Below are positions 6,394 through 6,407 of a stretch of 6,407 bases of DNA, piece by piece; the first letter of the stretch is position 1, and each line of letters starts with the position of its first letter. The DNA is from an uncultured Bacteroidales bacterium. Lineage in GTDB: Bacteria > Bacteroidota > Bacteroidia > Bacteroidales > Muribaculaceae. The position numbers were made by a program, and so were the translations under genes. The notes beneath the pieces are model-generated. The model saw nothing but the letters and a program-made list of their open reading frames with translations, was not told the origin of the DNA and made no database searches. Location of the stretch: positions 1 to 6,407 of the forward strand of contig CAMWUH010000128.1 in the NCBI GenBank assembly GCA_947177325.1. The letters run 5' to 3'.

Positions 6394-6407
6394 TTCTTTT
6401 ATACTCT

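Noticed and set aside
1..6407. Mobile element or phage origin of the cassette
   Set aside because: No transposase, integrase, terminal repeat, att-like duplication or tRNA is present, and the three large genes look alike in base composition.

Overview
The window holds a tightly packed, single-direction (minus-strand) run of four genes for exported proteins: three complete genes and the start of a fourth. Several things point to a gut or oral Bacteroidales bacterium, most likely of the Muribaculaceae/Prevotella type. There is a streptopain-type C10 protease with a Spi propeptide and a C-terminal YFNLQG...GIY tail. There is a patatin joined to an Omp85-like barrel. No gene has a Shine-Dalgarno sequence, and the leaders are A+T-rich. 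The lineage is inferred from protein style; no rRNA or other marker is present.

Read in the direction of transcription (right to left): an A+T-rich leader of about 175 bases (6232-6407) carries a candidate Bacteroidetes-type promoter, a 14-base dyad and two 23-base tandem repeats. A DcaP-like outer-membrane porin follows (4891-6231). After 37 bases comes a patatin-like phospholipase with POTRA-like and beta-barrel regions, which is the layout of a type Vd autotransporter (2535-4853). After 39 bases comes a large C10 cysteine protease with Ig-like repeats and a sorting-domain-like tail (174-2495). Its stop codon overlaps the start of a lipoprotein gene that runs off the left edge (1-174).

The short gaps, the TAATG overlap and the absence of any visible terminator make one transcription unit likely. 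All four products carry export signals, so the cassette appears to serve the cell envelope or surface: nutrient or solute uptake (porin), lipid hydrolysis (patatin), proteolysis (C10) and a small lipid-anchored partner of unknown role. A joint function is inference. No RNA gene, CRISPR array, insertion sequence or integration site was seen. The long plus-strand open frames are antisense shadows of the three large genes.
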